DNA of 64,000 nucleotides. It comes from JAFGXF01 sp963732595 (lineage in GTDB: Bacteria > Chloroflexota > Anaerolineae > Anaerolineales > Anaerolineaceae). The translations under genes and the position numbers were made by a program. The DNA lies in NCBI GenBank assembly GCA_963732595.1, contig CAVSZZ010000002.1, positions 868,001-932,000 of the forward strand. The letters are read 5' to 3'. Below are positions 62,753-64,000 of the stretch, piece after piece. Position 1 is the stretch's first letter; each line of letters opens with the position of its first letter. The notes beneath the pieces were generated by a model. The model was not told the DNA's origin. It worked only from the letters and a program-made list of their open reading frames with translations, and searched no databases.

Positions 62753-64000
62753 ATGGCTTCAAAAAAATCACGGCGATCGGATCGACTCAAATTCTGGACG
62801 TGGATGACCCCACGCCGGCTAAGAAACTGGCGCGAGTACCTGACTGGGTACCTGATGATCGCGCCGTCTGTAATCCTGATCTTCATCTTTGGCATCTTTC
62901 CGGTGGGTTTTGCCCTTTATGTCAGCCTTCATAAGTGGCGCCTGAAAAGGGATGAGATAATCGGACTGGATAATTACGTCAATGCGATCGGGGGGCTGGC
63001 CTACCTGATGTTCTTTGCGCTGGGAATCATCATCCTGGTTTGGTCTTACCTGCAGATTCGAAAAGCCTATCGAAAGAACTCCAGCCATTCTTTTCTGTTC
63101 TTTTTACTGAACATCCCGGCCATCCTGTTGGCCGCAGTTGTATTGAGCTTCACTCGTTGGATTGTCGTGTTATTACCCCATATTCTGGACATCGCCAACA
63201 AGATCACGGGGGTGCAAAAGACCCGCGCCCTCTTCATGCAATTACTGCGTGATGCTTTCAATTCCCCCGATGTGCTTCAGGCGCGCAGCTTGCTGCTCTG
63301 GTTGCTGGCCGCCGGCATGCTGGTGTTCATCCTGTGCGCTTATTTGATCCATATCAAAGACAACATACAAACCCAGGGGCTGCTGACGGTTATTTGGACC
63401 GGCGCTGGCGTCGGTGCGTTGATCCTCTATTATGTCTACTCGGAAATGATGGCCGATTATAATGCCGCAGTCCTGGCAGGTAGCGATCCGGGCTTCTTCT
63501 CTCAGTTGGTCAGCATCGTATCCGGTCTCATCCTGCTTATTTATTGGCTACAAGATCTGGCAAACCGCCAAGGACCAACGGAGCACCTGGCTGTTCGCTC
63601 TGCGCTTGCTGGGTGCCATGGTCTTTGTGGTCGGCGGATGGATCATGGTGGGTGAATTGCCAATTGTCGTGGCGATGGGAGATCCCGACCTGTGGGTCGG
63701 CCTGCGCGCAACCCTGTTCTATGCCCTTGGAACGGTACCTTTTCAACTTGGCATCTCACTTTTCCTGGCCATCCTGCTCTTCCAAAATCTGGCAGGGTCA
63801 TCCTTCTTCCGAATCCTGTACTTTCTGCCATATGTGACCCCCACCGTGGCCAGTGCCGCGGTTTTTCGCCAGATCTTCTCAAACCGTTACCAGGCACCTG
63901 TCAACTCCGGCTTGCGCCTGTTGGGTCTCGAGCCCCTGCAATGGCTGTGGGAGCCCAAGGGTGTTCTCCAGATGCTGGCAACCTCGCTGGGAGTCGAAAG
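62753..64000 (+). pseudogene. Sugar ABC transporter permease (MalF-like), frameshifted and cut by the window edge
   Basis: ATG at 62753 with GGAGAGG upstream. The first frame runs to 63655. Up to about 63,550 it has a permease N-terminus (LTGYLMIAPSVILIFIFGIFPVGFALYVSLHKW) plus four extra helices; then it becomes nonsense. The frame one base later, from 63552, continues KIWQTAKDQRSTWLFALRLLG and on through TLFYALGTVPFQLGIS and FLPYVTPTVASAAVFRQIF, the conserved binding-protein-dependent permease domain, open to the window end. One extra base near 63,550 explains this. The insert of helices between the first helix and the core is longer than in a classical MalF. It would import a sugar with partners outside the window. 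Confidence 0.8.

Overview
The window reads as chromosomal DNA from an uncultured member of the Chloroflexota, most probably class Anaerolineae. This is inferred from gene content and protein character: an oversized SecA of about 1,350 residues, a DUF951 protein, a DUF1028-TPR protein, an I42-type inhibitor lipoprotein, frequent GTG/TTG starts, and a heliorhodopsin, a family concentrated in monoderm lineages and archaea. I saw no rRNA, tRNA, CRISPR array, insertion sequence or phage gene.

Layout. (1) 1-15,800, all minus strand: a tightly packed surface-polysaccharide locus. In transcription order it has a nucleotide-sugar dehydrogenase, an epimerase, a Wzx-type flippase, a GT4 glycosyltransferase, two GT-C-like membrane proteins, a DPM1-type GT2, a flippase-like (UPF0104) membrane protein, two more large membrane proteins (one frameshifted), a winged-helix regulator, a second epimerase and a truncated GDP-L-fucose synthase. 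Most junctions are ATGA-type overlaps, so it is probably one operon. (2) 15,890-18,612, minus strand: tsaE-tsaB-rimI-uracil-DNA glycosylase, preceded by a DUF951 gene. (3) 18,650-22,693, plus strand: a TyrA-like dehydrogenase, a GIY-YIG protein, then dnaX-ybaB-recR. (4) 22,772-31,961: dnaE (minus), then an I42 inhibitor lipoprotein, secA and a frameshifted surE (plus). (5) 31,967-37,662, minus strand: TauE/SafE, PspC, DUF1028-TPR (frameshifted), a nitroreductase, a GyrI-like protein with a clear promoter and operator, heliorhodopsin, and a GNAT-DUF4180 fusion. (6) 37,900-64,000: a mixed accessory and housekeeping region with MFS transporters, AMP nucleosidase, CorA, an aldo/keto reductase, several DUF proteins, a PAS-GGDEF cyclase, a Ca2+/H+ exchanger, a Rieske oxygenase, a methyltransferase, an ABC exporter, a BaiN-like flavoprotein, a cupin, a lipoprotein phosphodiesterase, a DHH phosphoesterase and the start of a sugar ABC permease.

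Three things stand out. First, the heliorhodopsin (35,933-36,739) keeps the Schiff-base lysine and counterion glutamate, ends in an 18-bp perfect terminator stem, and follows a GNAT-DUF4180 gene in the same direction. Second, five genes are each interrupted by a single extra base, while both halves remain well conserved; this suggests sequence errors or very recent mutations, and recoding is the less likely reading. Third, several genes have a -10 hexamer only 6-8 nt from the start codon and no Shine-Dalgarno sequence, which points to leaderless mRNAs; tsaE has TTGACA-N17-TACAAT followed 6 nt later by its GTG.
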